Below, in pieces: positions 7,648-13,237 of a stretch of DNA of 15,729 nt. The translations under genes were made by a program, and so were the position numbers. A model generated the notes under the pieces. That model saw nothing but the letters and a program-made list of their open reading frames with translations. It ran no database searches and was not told the origin of the DNA. Position 1 is the first letter of the stretch. Each line of letters begins with the position of its first letter. The DNA is from Bacteroidota bacterium (GTDB lineage Bacteria; Bacteroidota; Bacteroidia; Chitinophagales; Chitinophagaceae), in contig JAEWAC010000373.1 in the NCBI GenBank assembly GCA_023391895.1, forward strand, positions 1 through 15,729. Direction: 5' to 3'.

Positions 7648-7736
7648 ATGCAAAATGAAAAAGTAAAAATGAAAAATAGAAGCAGCTTTCAAATAAAAGA
7701 ATCCTTTTTACATTTTGACTTTTTCATTTTACATTT
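7648..7736. repeat. Facing heptamer tracts filling the convergent kynA/MBL junction; possible two-way terminator
   Basis: From the first base after the kynA stop, 7648-7682 splits into five heptamers (ATGCAAA, ATGAAAA, AGTAAAA, ATGAAAA again, ATAGAAG). From the first base after the hydrolase stop on the other strand, 7736 back to 7702 splits into five heptamers (AAATGTA, AAATGAA, AAAGTCA, AAATGTA again, AAAAGGA). The two tracts are near-copies in inverted orientation (shared AAAATGAAAAAGT), so the junction can form an A/T-only stem of about 25 bp with a ~20-nt loop. Such a weak A:U stem with U-rich tail could terminate in both directions; that role is inferred. Confidence 0.75.
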
Positions 7737-8531
7737 TCACTTTCCCTCGTATACCGGTTCTTTAATATCGTGGTAAAACAAAAACTTCCAGCCCTCCTGC
7801 TGGCCCTGTTCCCACCACTGCTGGCGCAACTGCAAGGCTTTATCCGGATTGTAGTCGTACTTGGTTTTATAACGCACTTTCATTTGCTGCAGCTGTGGGG
7901 CTTCATCGCCGCCAAAAAAGATGGTTTCGCCGTTTTCTTTTATCCAGAACGCCTGGTGGTAAGGCGAGTGGCCGCTGGTAAGCAGGTACGAAATATAACC
8001 GTCAATCACCCCTTCATCATCGTGCAGCCAATGCACCTGTTGCGAGGCCTGGAGGGCCTTTAGTTCATCGGGTATAAAAGAAGGAAAGCCTCTTTCCATG
8101 GCAAAATCAAACTCCCGCTTTTGCACATAATAAGTGGCGTTGGGAAAGCTCAAATGCTCATGGTCCTTGCCTTTGCACACGCCGCCGGCGTGGTCTTTAT
8201 GCAGGTGCGACATCAGTACTTTGGTTACCTGTTCGGGCTGAATGCCGGCTTTTTTCAGGTTCTGGTGTAGTTGCATCTGTCCGTCCCTATCTTCAAAGCC
8301 CAGGCCGGTATCCAGCAGCAGCACATCTTTGGAGGTTACCACTACAAAGGGCTGAATTTCCACCAGCAAGCTGCCGGAAGGCCGTTGTTGCAATACATCG
8401 CTGGTTTCGTTAAAAGGTACAAATAGTTTGGTATTGTCCACGGTAAACGAACCTTCCGACAAGGGAATAATGCCCCCTGTCCCCCTGAAGGGGGAACTTA
8501 GATCCGGGCTTTCTTTATGTTGTTCTGTCAT
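7737..8531 (-). CDS. Metallo-beta-lactamase-fold hydrolase (lactonase/glyoxalase II-like superfamily)
   Basis: Cytoplasmic-looking MBL-fold metal hydrolase of 264 residues. Metal-binding residues are all present: HLHKDH (His109, His111, Asp113, His114), His188 in TSGHSPYHQ, Asp209 in FFGGDEAP and His254 in FYHD near the C-terminus. It therefore looks catalytically competent and di-zinc. The overall plan resembles the branch that includes N-acyl homoserine lactonases, but substrate is not deducible. The first ~20 residues (MTEQHKESPD then SSPFRGTGG) are unlike the rest: they are encoded across a G/C-rich palindrome at 8473-8496, and the usual family start would lie near IIPLSEGSFTVD. There is no ATG, GTG or TTG between the palindrome and that point, so the ATG at 8529-8531 is kept. 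It is convergent with kynA and 424 nt downstream of rodA. Confidence 0.85.
   Translation of the reverse strand: MTEQHKESPDLSSPFRGTGGIIPLSEGSFTVDNTKLFVPFNETSDVLQQRPSGSLLVEIQPFVVVTSKDVLLLDTGLGFEDRDGQMQLHQNLKKAGIQPEQVTKVLMSHLHKDHAGGVCKGKDHEHLSFPNATYYVQKREFDFAMERGFPSFIPDELKALQASQQVHWLHDDEGVIDGYISYLLTSGHSPYHQAFWIKENGETIFFGGDEAPQLQQMKVRYKTKYDYNPDKALQLRQQWWEQGQQEGWKFLFYHDIKEPVYEGK
8473..8496. repeat. G/C palindrome embedded in the 5' end of the MBL hydrolase gene
   Basis: Contains TCCCCCTGAAGGGGGA (8480-8495), a perfect 6-bp stem with a TGAA loop, preceded by another CCCCCTG. It is read in frame as part of SSPFRGTGG in the hydrolase. Short elements of the CCCCCT...AGGGGG type are normally intergenic in Bacteroidota (from memory, not tested here), so a coding position is odd. 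Confidence 0.6.
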
Positions 8532-8622
8532 GTTGTGATTTTTTGATAATGATTAGAATTACCCGCCTTTAAAAGCGACACCGTAGCAAAGCTAAAGCGT
8601 AGTACAACAGCCTGCCGTATTA

Positions 8623-8700
8623 TTTCAAAAAACCATAGGGTGGATCGTTGGTTGTTGTTCGTTGCTCGTTGATAGCTAGAAAGTCTTTTAAAAACCCATA
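8623..8700 (-). repeat. Two inverse-oriented TATGGGTTTTT elements
   Basis: 8623-8637 is a shortened copy (minus strand TATGGTTTTTTGAAA) and 8681-8700 a full one (minus strand begins TATGGGTTTTTAAAAG). The stretch between them holds the short heptamer tract at 8640-8674. Both are members of the same ~20-bp family as 1339-1359. Confidence 0.6.
8640..8674 (+). repeat. Short heptamer tract (GTTGnnn units)
   Basis: Five 7-bp units in register: GTGGATC, GTTGGTT, GTTGTTC, GTTGCTC, then GTTGATA. It does not abut a stop codon; it lies about 110 nt upstream of the MBL hydrolase start, between two copies of the TATGGGTTTTT element. Confidence 0.6.
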
Positions 8701-8702
8701 GA

Positions 8703-8768
8703 GGCGGCCCCTCCCTCTGCTCCCTCCACGGTGGAGCGGGAGGCCCAGCTGTACAGGTATTTTTCAGC
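8703..8768 (+). repeat. G/C-rich hairpin repeat, inverted copy of 13173-13236
   Basis: Carries CCCCTCCCTCTGCTCCCTCC followed by CGGTGGAGCGGGAGG and ends at TTTCAGC. The central part folds as an imperfect stem around CTCCCTCCA and GTGGAGCGGGAG. The minus strand of 13173-13236 matches it over its whole length with few differences. Similarity continues to about 8800, where both copies run into GACGTATGG and CTTTTGAA. Confidence 0.8.
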
Positions 8769-8778
8769 ATTGGAATTG

Positions 8779-8854
8779 ACGTATGGACTTTTGAACAATT
8801 CTGGGCTAATCTGTATGAGACGACAACTTTTTCAAAAGTCTATACGTCTCATAC
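8779..8854. repeat. Two overlapping, mutually exclusive inverted repeats
   Basis: Inverted repeat one pairs 8779-8795 with 8832-8848 (17 bp, one mismatch; arm starts GACGTATGGACTTTTGA). Inverted repeat two pairs 8813-8822 with 8845-8854 (GTATGAGACG and CGTCTCATAC, perfect 10 bp). They share 8845-8848, so only one can form at a time. The arms of the first are members of the TATGGGTTTTT family. Confidence 0.75.
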
Positions 8855-8856
8855 AA

Positions 8857-8897
8857 CTGTGAAATCCGCTCTTTAAAATCTGCGGAATCTGTGATCC
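8857..8897 (-). repeat. GGATCACAGATT-type repeat
   Basis: On the minus strand starts GGATCACAGATTCCGCAGAT and ends GCGGATTTCACAG. Related copies are 12578-12620 and 13031-13071 on the plus strand. The unit is loosely 9-10 bp periodic (CACAGATT, CGCAGATT). It forms part of the block shared in inverted orientation on both sides of mrdA-rodA. Confidence 0.65.
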
Positions 8898-8913
8898 AAC
8901 TTGTGAACTGGTG

Positions 8914-8955
8914 AACGATCAACTTTAAACATTAAACCTTCAACTTTAAACTTCC
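8914..8955 (-). repeat. Heptamer tract directly after the rodA stop
   Basis: Six units of exactly 7 bp end at the base adjoining the rodA stop codon (8956-8958). In rodA orientation they are GGAAGTT, TAAAGTT, GAAGGTT, TAATGTT, TAAAGTT and GATCGTT, consensus nAAnGTT. They are followed by two 8-bp units (CACCAGTT, CACAAGTT). A related tract without an adjoining gene end is at 12527-12578 on the plus strand. Confidence 0.8.
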
Positions 8956-10296
8956 CTACCGCAACACCATCTGGCGATCGGCATCGAGGCGGATGAGGAT
9001 GAACAGCAAAATGGTAAACGTGAGCAGGGCCGTACCGCCATAGCTTACCAGCGGCAGCGGGATACCAATGACCGGCGCCAGCCCCACCGTCATGGCTACG
9101 TTGATGGCAATATGTAAAAAGAACACGGCCGCTACGCCATAGGCATAACACCGGCTGAACACGCTGCGCTGCCGCTCTGCCACCGATATAATGCGGAACA
9201 ACAACAACAGGTAGATGACAAGCAAAACGGTGGTGCCCACAAAGCCAAAGCCTTCGCCAATGGTGCAGAAAATAAAATCGGTACGCTGCTCCGGCACAAA
9301 GTCGTAGCGGGTTTGGGTACCGCTCAACAAACCTTTGCCCATAACGCCGCCACTGCCTATGGCAATTTTGGACTGGCGTACGTTGTAGTCGTTCACACCT
9401 TCTTTTTTAGCCGCAGCGCTGCCCAGCTCAATTGCACCCGGCACCTTGACGTAGGGATTGTCTTTTCCAAAAAGGGAAAAAATCCGTTCTACCTGGTGCT
9501 TTTGCAACACATGCTGAAAAAGAAAAGGCACCGCAAACCGCTGTACGCCCACACACACCAGCCATATAAATACAATGGTCACCAGGGTGCTTTTGCGGCG
9601 CCGGATCTGTCGACGATTAAAAAAGACCACCAGACCGGCAATGGCGGTGAGCACAATGGCCAGCGTATTGGGCTCCATGATAATGGTGGCAATAACCAGT
9701 ACGGCCAGAGAAAAACCCACGATCAGTACCATAGGCGGCAGGCCTTCGCGGTACATCACGAGAAAGAACGAAAAATACACCAGTGCCAGCCCCGTTTCTT
9801 TTTGCATAATGGTAATCAGGGCCGGTACAATGGCAATGGCCGCAGCAATCAGTTGCGACCGGGTTTTGGTAAAGTCCGTATCAATGCGGGAAAGATACTT
9901 GGCCAGGGCCAGGCACACGCATACCTTGAACAACTCGGCCGGCTGAAACTGAAACCCTCCAAAGCGGATAATGGACTCCGTACCTTTTACCGCCGAGTGA
10001 AAAGGAAACACCAGCAGCAGCATGACCATGCCCACGGCATACCACACATTGGCCGTAGCCGGGAAGAATTTGCTGTCGGTAAGTAAAATAAATATCCCGA
10101 TGAACGAAGCAATAATAAAAAAGTAAAACTGCTTGCTGTAGTCGGTTTTAAAGGAAAGAAAAGAAGCCACAATCGGGTCGCCCTCGCGGTAGGTAACGGC
10201 AAAGATGGCGGTAATGCCAACAATTACCAGCAACAGGTACAACCAGATCAGTACCACATCCACCCCTTTCGAAATCGTTGCATTGTTTGCGTTCAT
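8956..10296 (-). CDS. rodA: RodA, SEDS-family peptidoglycan glycosyltransferase
   Basis: Polytopic inner-membrane enzyme that polymerises lipid II into glycan strands during cell elongation, in complex with PBP2. It has 446 residues and about ten hydrophobic segments, in the usual RodA/FtsW range (370-480). Visible SEDS landmarks: FGGFQFQPAELFK (112-124), RQSKIAIGSGGVMGKG (307-322), VPEQRTDFIF (334-343) with Asp340 in the catalytic position, and GLAPVIGIPLPLVSYGGT near the C-terminus. After TDFIF the usual IGEE is IGEG here (residues 346-349). A hydrophilic insertion (about 284-301) sits in the large extracytoplasmic loop. Its ATG (10294-10296) overlaps the mrdA TGA by one base, so it is probably translationally coupled to mrdA. 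A heptamer tract starts right after the TAG. Confidence 0.96.
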   Translation of the reverse strand: MNANNATISKGVDVVLIWLYLLLVIVGITAIFAVTYREGDPIVASFLSFKTDYSKQFYFFIIASFIGIFILLTDSKFFPATANVWYAVGMVMLLLVFPFHSAVKGTESIIRFGGFQFQPAELFKVCVCLALAKYLSRIDTDFTKTRSQLIAAAIAIVPALITIMQKETGLALVYFSFFLVMYREGLPPMVLIVGFSLAVLVIATIIMEPNTLAIVLTAIAGLVVFFNRRQIRRRKSTLVTIVFIWLVCVGVQRFAVPFLFQHVLQKHQVERIFSLFGKDNPYVKVPGAIELGSAAAKKEGVNDYNVRQSKIAIGSGGVMGKGLLSGTQTRYDFVPEQRTDFIFCTIGEGFGFVGTTVLLVIYLLLLFRIISVAERQRSVFSRCYAYGVAAVFFLHIAINVAMTVGLAPVIGIPLPLVSYGGTALLTFTILLFILIRLDADRQMVLR

Positions 10297-12401
10297 CAGG
10301 CTACGGTTTTCTTAAAATAGTCAATGTTGTTTTTGGGTTCTACCCATTCCTTCTGTAAAAACGTGATCCGCTGTACGGGCTTTTGTGCCGGTTTGGGTGC
10401 AGACGAATCTTTTTTGGCCGGGGCTGCCGACCTGCGCAAAAACTTCTTGATATAGCTGCTGTCCTTGGTTAACTTAAACCATTGCTGGGCACGCGTAGAA
10501 TCGGCTTTGTACTGCTCGCGGGCCAGCCAGCTTGGCATCAGGTTGGCGGCAGCAATTTCCTCCGCTTTTTTGGCCCTTTCCGGCCGCAGGGAGTCGGTCA
10601 GGTATTTTTCCATTAGTATCTGTGCAATGTTACCACCCCAGGTACCGCCATAACCTGCATTTTCCACGACTACTGCAATGGCGATTGTGGGATTTTCGCG
10701 GGGCGCAAAACACACAAACATGGAGTTGTCTTTCAGTTTAACCCTTTTGCCATCCAATATCTTGTAGTTTTCGGCCGTACCGGTTTTGGCACAAACGTTA
10801 ATGCCCGGAATCTTAGCCATTTTGGCCGTACCAATCTCCACAACATCCTGCATACCGCTGATCACCGCTTCAAAGGCGTCGTCCGAGATGTGGGTCAGCA
10901 CCTCGTGTTTTTGCCGGAACGGGTTCAGGATGGTATCTTCCTTGCTTTCTTTTTCAATGTTTTTTACAAAGTGGGGCGTATAGTAGTAGCCTTTGTTGGC
11001 AATGAGGCACATGGAGTTGGCCAGCTGCAGGGGCGTAGCCAGCATCATGTCCTGCCCGATGCCCAGGGTCAGGTTGGTACAGGAGTTCCAGCTGTTGCGG
11101 TACACCCGGTTATACACCGATGTATCGGGTATGTTGCCCCTGTCTTCGCTCGGCAGGTCCACGCCCAGTTTTACGCCCAGGCCAAACAGGTTCATGTAGT
11201 CCCGCCATTTGGCATAGCCGTTTTTTACGTTGCCGTACTTTTTATTGTCGGCTGCCATGCGGTAGAGCTGGGTAAAATAAGAGTTGCAGGAGTTGGCAAT
11301 GGCCAGGCGCAGGTTGGCAGCATGGCCCGGATTGCTGTGGGTACAGGCAGGCTTGCCAATACCGCAGGCATAATAGCGGCCGCTGCAGCCATAGCCAAAA
11401 GAAGGGGTAATCAGGCCTTCGTCCAGCGCTACCAGGCCACCAATAGGCTTAAAGGTAGAGCCCGGCGGGTACTGCCCTTTGATGGCGCGGTTGAGCAGCG
11501 GTCCGGCTACATCCAACACCAGCCGGGTGTAGTTTTTCTTTTTTTCCGAACCGGTCAGGTCATTGGGGTTGTAATTGGGCCCCGATACCATGGCAATGAT
11601 GCCGCCGGTTTTGGGTTCCAGCGCTACCACGGAGCCTACCTTGTTGGCCATCAACTTTTCGGCCAGCTGTTGTATCTCCACATCAAGATAGGTATGCAGC
11701 CCCCGGCCGGCAATGGCGGGCTCGTCCAGCTCGCCGTTCTCAAAGCGGCCCACCAGGCGGTTTTTATTGTCTTTAATCAGGTATTGCACCCCCCGCTGCC
11801 CCATGAGCACCCGTTCGTAAAACGCCTCGATACCGCTGCGGCCGGCATAGTCGCCGGGCTGGTAAAAGCCGTTGGAGCGGGCAATAATGGCGGAATCCAC
11901 CTCGCCTACATAGCCAATCATATGGGCCCCGACGTTAAAGGGATAAGTGCGCACCGGACGCTCCTGCAGGTAAAATCCGCTACCGATCCGCCACATGTTT
12001 TCATCCAGCCGGGCATACTTTTGCGGCGACAGCAGCTCCTCAAAGGCCGAAGGGCGGTAACGGCCGTTGCGCACAATGGCGTTGATAATGCGCTGGCGGA
12101 AGTCCTCGGTATTGATTTCAAGCAGCTGGCACAAATAAGCTGTATCTACGTTCCGCAGCTCTGATGGCGTAACCATCAGGTCGTACATTAAAGTGTTGTT
12201 CAGGATGGCTTTTCCATTGCGGTCATATATAATGCCGCGGGAAGGGTAAACCGTTTTGCGGAAGACGGCGTTGTCCTGTGCCAGTTGCTGGTACTTGCTG
12301 GATACCACCTGCAGGTTAAACAATTGCGCAATAATGACCAGGAAAGTGGCCAATATAATAATCCTAATAATATAACTCCTCGATTGGTTGAACACAGGCA
12401 T
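10296..12401 (-). CDS. mrdA: Penicillin-binding protein 2 (elongasome transpeptidase)
   Basis: Class B PBP that cross-links peptidoglycan during elongation. It is anchored by one N-terminal membrane helix (about residues 10-30), with the bulk in the periplasm. With the ATG at 12399-12401 it has 701 residues. The N-terminal dimerisation domain contains SRGIIYDRNG. The transpeptidase motifs are complete: STFK (catalytic Ser315), SCN (371-373) and KTG (539-541). The C-terminal tail is about 100 residues longer than the catalytic core needs and contains an A/P/K-rich stretch, probably disordered. An upstream ATG (12458) would add 19 residues, but a -7 box at 12413-12420 would then lie inside the gene, and MPVFNQSRSYIIR is a typical PBP2 start. 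In many Bacteroidota mrdA follows mreBCD; here the upstream neighbour is 836 nt of repeats and then cdsA. Confidence 0.96.
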   Translation of the reverse strand: MPVFNQSRSYIIRIIILATFLVIIAQLFNLQVVSSKYQQLAQDNAVFRKTVYPSRGIIYDRNGKAILNNTLMYDLMVTPSELRNVDTAYLCQLLEINTEDFRQRIINAIVRNGRYRPSAFEELLSPQKYARLDENMWRIGSGFYLQERPVRTYPFNVGAHMIGYVGEVDSAIIARSNGFYQPGDYAGRSGIEAFYERVLMGQRGVQYLIKDNKNRLVGRFENGELDEPAIAGRGLHTYLDVEIQQLAEKLMANKVGSVVALEPKTGGIIAMVSGPNYNPNDLTGSEKKKNYTRLVLDVAGPLLNRAIKGQYPPGSTFKPIGGLVALDEGLITPSFGYGCSGRYYACGIGKPACTHSNPGHAANLRLAIANSCNSYFTQLYRMAADNKKYGNVKNGYAKWRDYMNLFGLGVKLGVDLPSEDRGNIPDTSVYNRVYRNSWNSCTNLTLGIGQDMMLATPLQLANSMCLIANKGYYYTPHFVKNIEKESKEDTILNPFRQKHEVLTHISDDAFEAVISGMQDVVEIGTAKMAKIPGINVCAKTGTAENYKILDGKRVKLKDNSMFVCFAPRENPTIAIAVVVENAGYGGTWGGNIAQILMEKYLTDSLRPERAKKAEEIAAANLMPSWLAREQYKADSTRAQQWFKLTKDSSYIKKFLRRSAAPAKKDSSAPKPAQKPVQRITFLQKEWVEPKNNIDYFKKTVA

Positions 12402-12412
12402 AGATAAAAGTA

Positions 12413-12420
12413 CAAATGTA
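12413..12420 (-). promoter_or_regulatory. -7 box of the mrdA-rodA promoter
   Basis: Minus strand reads TACATTTG, an exact match to TAnnTTTG. It would start transcription about 5-7 nt before the mrdA ATG, giving a nearly leaderless message. No clear -33 TTG was found at 19-21 nt upstream, which lowers confidence. Confidence 0.5.
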
Positions 12421-12520
12421 TATTGTGGGAAGCTTGAATCCGCAGTATTTCCGCACAAAATTCAACATTGGCGGGCAGATGTACAAATACTCATTTGCTA
12501 ATTATTTGTTAGCGGGAGGG

Positions 12521-12578
12521 AAGTGCAAGGTTTAATGTCTAAAGTTGATCGTTCACCAGTTCACCAGTTCACCAGTTG
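12521..12578 (+). repeat. Mirror copy of the rodA 3' tract (7-mers then 8-mers)
   Basis: Contains heptamers AAGGTTT, AATGTCT, AAAGTTG and ATCGTTC, then three octamers (ACCAGTTC twice, ACCAGTTG). It aligns with the minus strand of 8955-8898 except for two heptamers fewer and one octamer more. Unlike the rodA copy it does not abut a gene end; it sits about 120 nt upstream of mrdA. Confidence 0.75.
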
Positions 12579-12620
12579 GATCACAGATTTCACAGGTTTG
12601 AGGAAGGATTTCGCAGATGG
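12578..12620 (+). repeat. GGATCACAGATT-type repeat
   Basis: Starts GGATCACAGATTTCACAGG and ends GGATTTCGCAGATGG. It directly continues the mirror copy at 12521-12578, as the related repeat 8857-8897 continues the rodA tract, so the pair is one shared block. Confidence 0.65.
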
Positions 12621-12629
12621 GTAAAAGCA

Positions 12630-12694
12630 TATGGGGTTTTGAAAGGGTTGATTAGTTAGAGGTTTGGTGCGGTGTATGGGTTTTTAAAGAAGTT
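12630..12694 (+). repeat. Two same-direction TATGGGTTTTT elements
   Basis: Copies at 12630-12649 (TATGGGGTTTTGAAAGGGTT) and 12675-12694 (TATGGGTTTTTAAAGAAGTT), 25 nt apart and in the same orientation. Both lie in the mrdA upstream region. Confidence 0.7.
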
Positions 12695-12746
12695 TGAACA
12701 CTTTCTGTCTGCGCTTTCCAGTAAACTGCTATTGAAATACCTTTTA

Positions 12747-12782
12747 CCTGTCATGCCGAACTCGTTTCGGCATCTCCTGCTG
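12747..12782 (+). repeat. CATGCCGAAC palindromic element
   Basis: Contains ATGCCGAA (12753-12760) and TTCGGCAT (12766-12773), a perfect 8-bp stem with a 5-nt loop, within CCTGTC...CATCTCCTG. It matches 1375-1409 closely; an inverted copy with one stem change lies at 12923-12950. Confidence 0.75.
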
Positions 12783-12833
12783 CTATAGGAACTTTTAATA
12801 ACTGGATCCACATCAAGCTTTCAGGTAAGGGAG

Positions 12834-12853
12834 TGTGGGTTTTTGAAAGGGTT
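12834..12853 (+). repeat. TATGGGTTTTT element copy
   Basis: Reads TGTGGGTTTTTGAAAGGGTT, one base off the usual TATGGG start. It is followed directly by a 9-bp periodic stretch. Confidence 0.6.
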
Positions 12854-12864
12854 GGTTTTTGGGC

Positions 12865-12900
12865 CACCAAGACCCAAAGGCACAAAGAAACACAAAGAAA
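12865..12900 (+). repeat. 9-bp periodic CAAAG-rich stretch
   Basis: Four units of 9 bp in register: CACCAAGAC, CCAAAGGCA, CAAAGAAAC, ACAAAGAAA. It resembles the widespread non-coding repeats of the type CACAAAGGCACAAAG known from many bacterial phyla (recollection, not searched). Confidence 0.6.
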
Positions 12901-12922
12901 AAAGATGCCTGAAGGTGCGGGT

Positions 12923-12950
12923 GATGCGGAAACAAGTTCGGCATGACAGG
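12923..12950 (-). repeat. Inverted copy of the CATGCCGAAC element
   Basis: Minus strand contains TCATGCCGAACTTGTTTCCG, matching 12747-12782 except that TTTCGG has become TTTCCG, which weakens its hairpin. Confidence 0.65.
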
Positions 12951-13030
12951 TGGGAGGGTTCTTTGTTTTTCTTGAAAGCTTTAGGAGGAAGGATAACCTT
13001 TTTAGAACTATATGAGCTTTTGAAGAAGTT

Positions 13031-13071
13031 GGATCGCGGATTACACAGATGAAAGAAAGGATTTCGCAGAT
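13031..13071 (+). repeat. GGATTACACAGAT-type repeat
   Basis: Contains GGATTACACAGAT and GGATTTCGCAGAT; third copy of the family seen at 8857-8897 and 12578-12620. Confidence 0.6.
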
Positions 13072-13080
13072 AGAGGAGCC

Positions 13081-13160
13081 GTATAGGTTTTTGAAAGGTC
13101 CTTCTTTCTGTCAACTGTCATCTGTCAACTATAGCCCAAAAACCTTTCAAAAGCCCATAC
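13081..13160. repeat. 19-bp inverted repeat enclosing a heptamer tract
   Basis: The arms 13081-13099 and 13142-13160 are inverted TATGGGTTTTT-family copies (two mismatches in 19). The loop holds four 7-bp units at 13105-13132 (TTTCTGT, CAACTGT, CATCTGT, CAACTAT). It has the same architecture as 1339-1430 but a different insert. Confidence 0.75.
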
Positions 13161-13172
13161 GTCCATTCTATC

Positions 13173-13236
13173 GCTGAAAGGTACCTGCTGCCCGGCCTCC
13201 CTCTCCACCGGGGAGGGAGCAGAGGGAGGGGCCGGG
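13173..13236 (-). terminator. Strong G/C hairpin one base after the cdsA stop; repeat copy
   Basis: The palindrome 13191-13236 begins CCCGGCC, contains CTCCACCGGGGAGG and ends GGCCGGG, so a long imperfect G/C stem can form in the transcript directly after the cdsA stop codon (13238-13240). No U-tract follows on the minus strand, so if it ends transcription it is not a canonical intrinsic terminator; 3' end protection is an alternative. It is an inverted copy of 8703-8768. Confidence 0.6.
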
Positions 13237-13237
13237 A

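Noticed and set aside
8528..8770. Minus-strand frame of 80 codons upstream of the MBL hydrolase
   Set aside because: It consists mostly of translated repeats (G/C hairpin, heptamers, TATGGGTTTTT copy) and has no protein-like composition.
10890..12164. Plus-strand frame of 424 codons opposite mrdA
   Set aside because: Antisense to PBP2, rich in H, Q and G as is typical of shadow frames, with no family motif.
12402..12458. Upstream ATG adding 19 residues to PBP2
   Set aside because: The added residues are not PBP2-like, and an exact -7 box (TACATTTG) would fall inside the gene.
12821..13114. Minus-strand frame of 97 codons between cdsA and mrdA
   Set aside because: It runs only through repeat sequence; the opposite strand has an equally long meaningless frame.
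8703..13236. mrdA-rodA as a transposon or integron cargo
   Set aside because: No transposase, integrase, terminal duplication or att-like site was seen; the flanking inverted blocks are better described as composite intergenic repeats.
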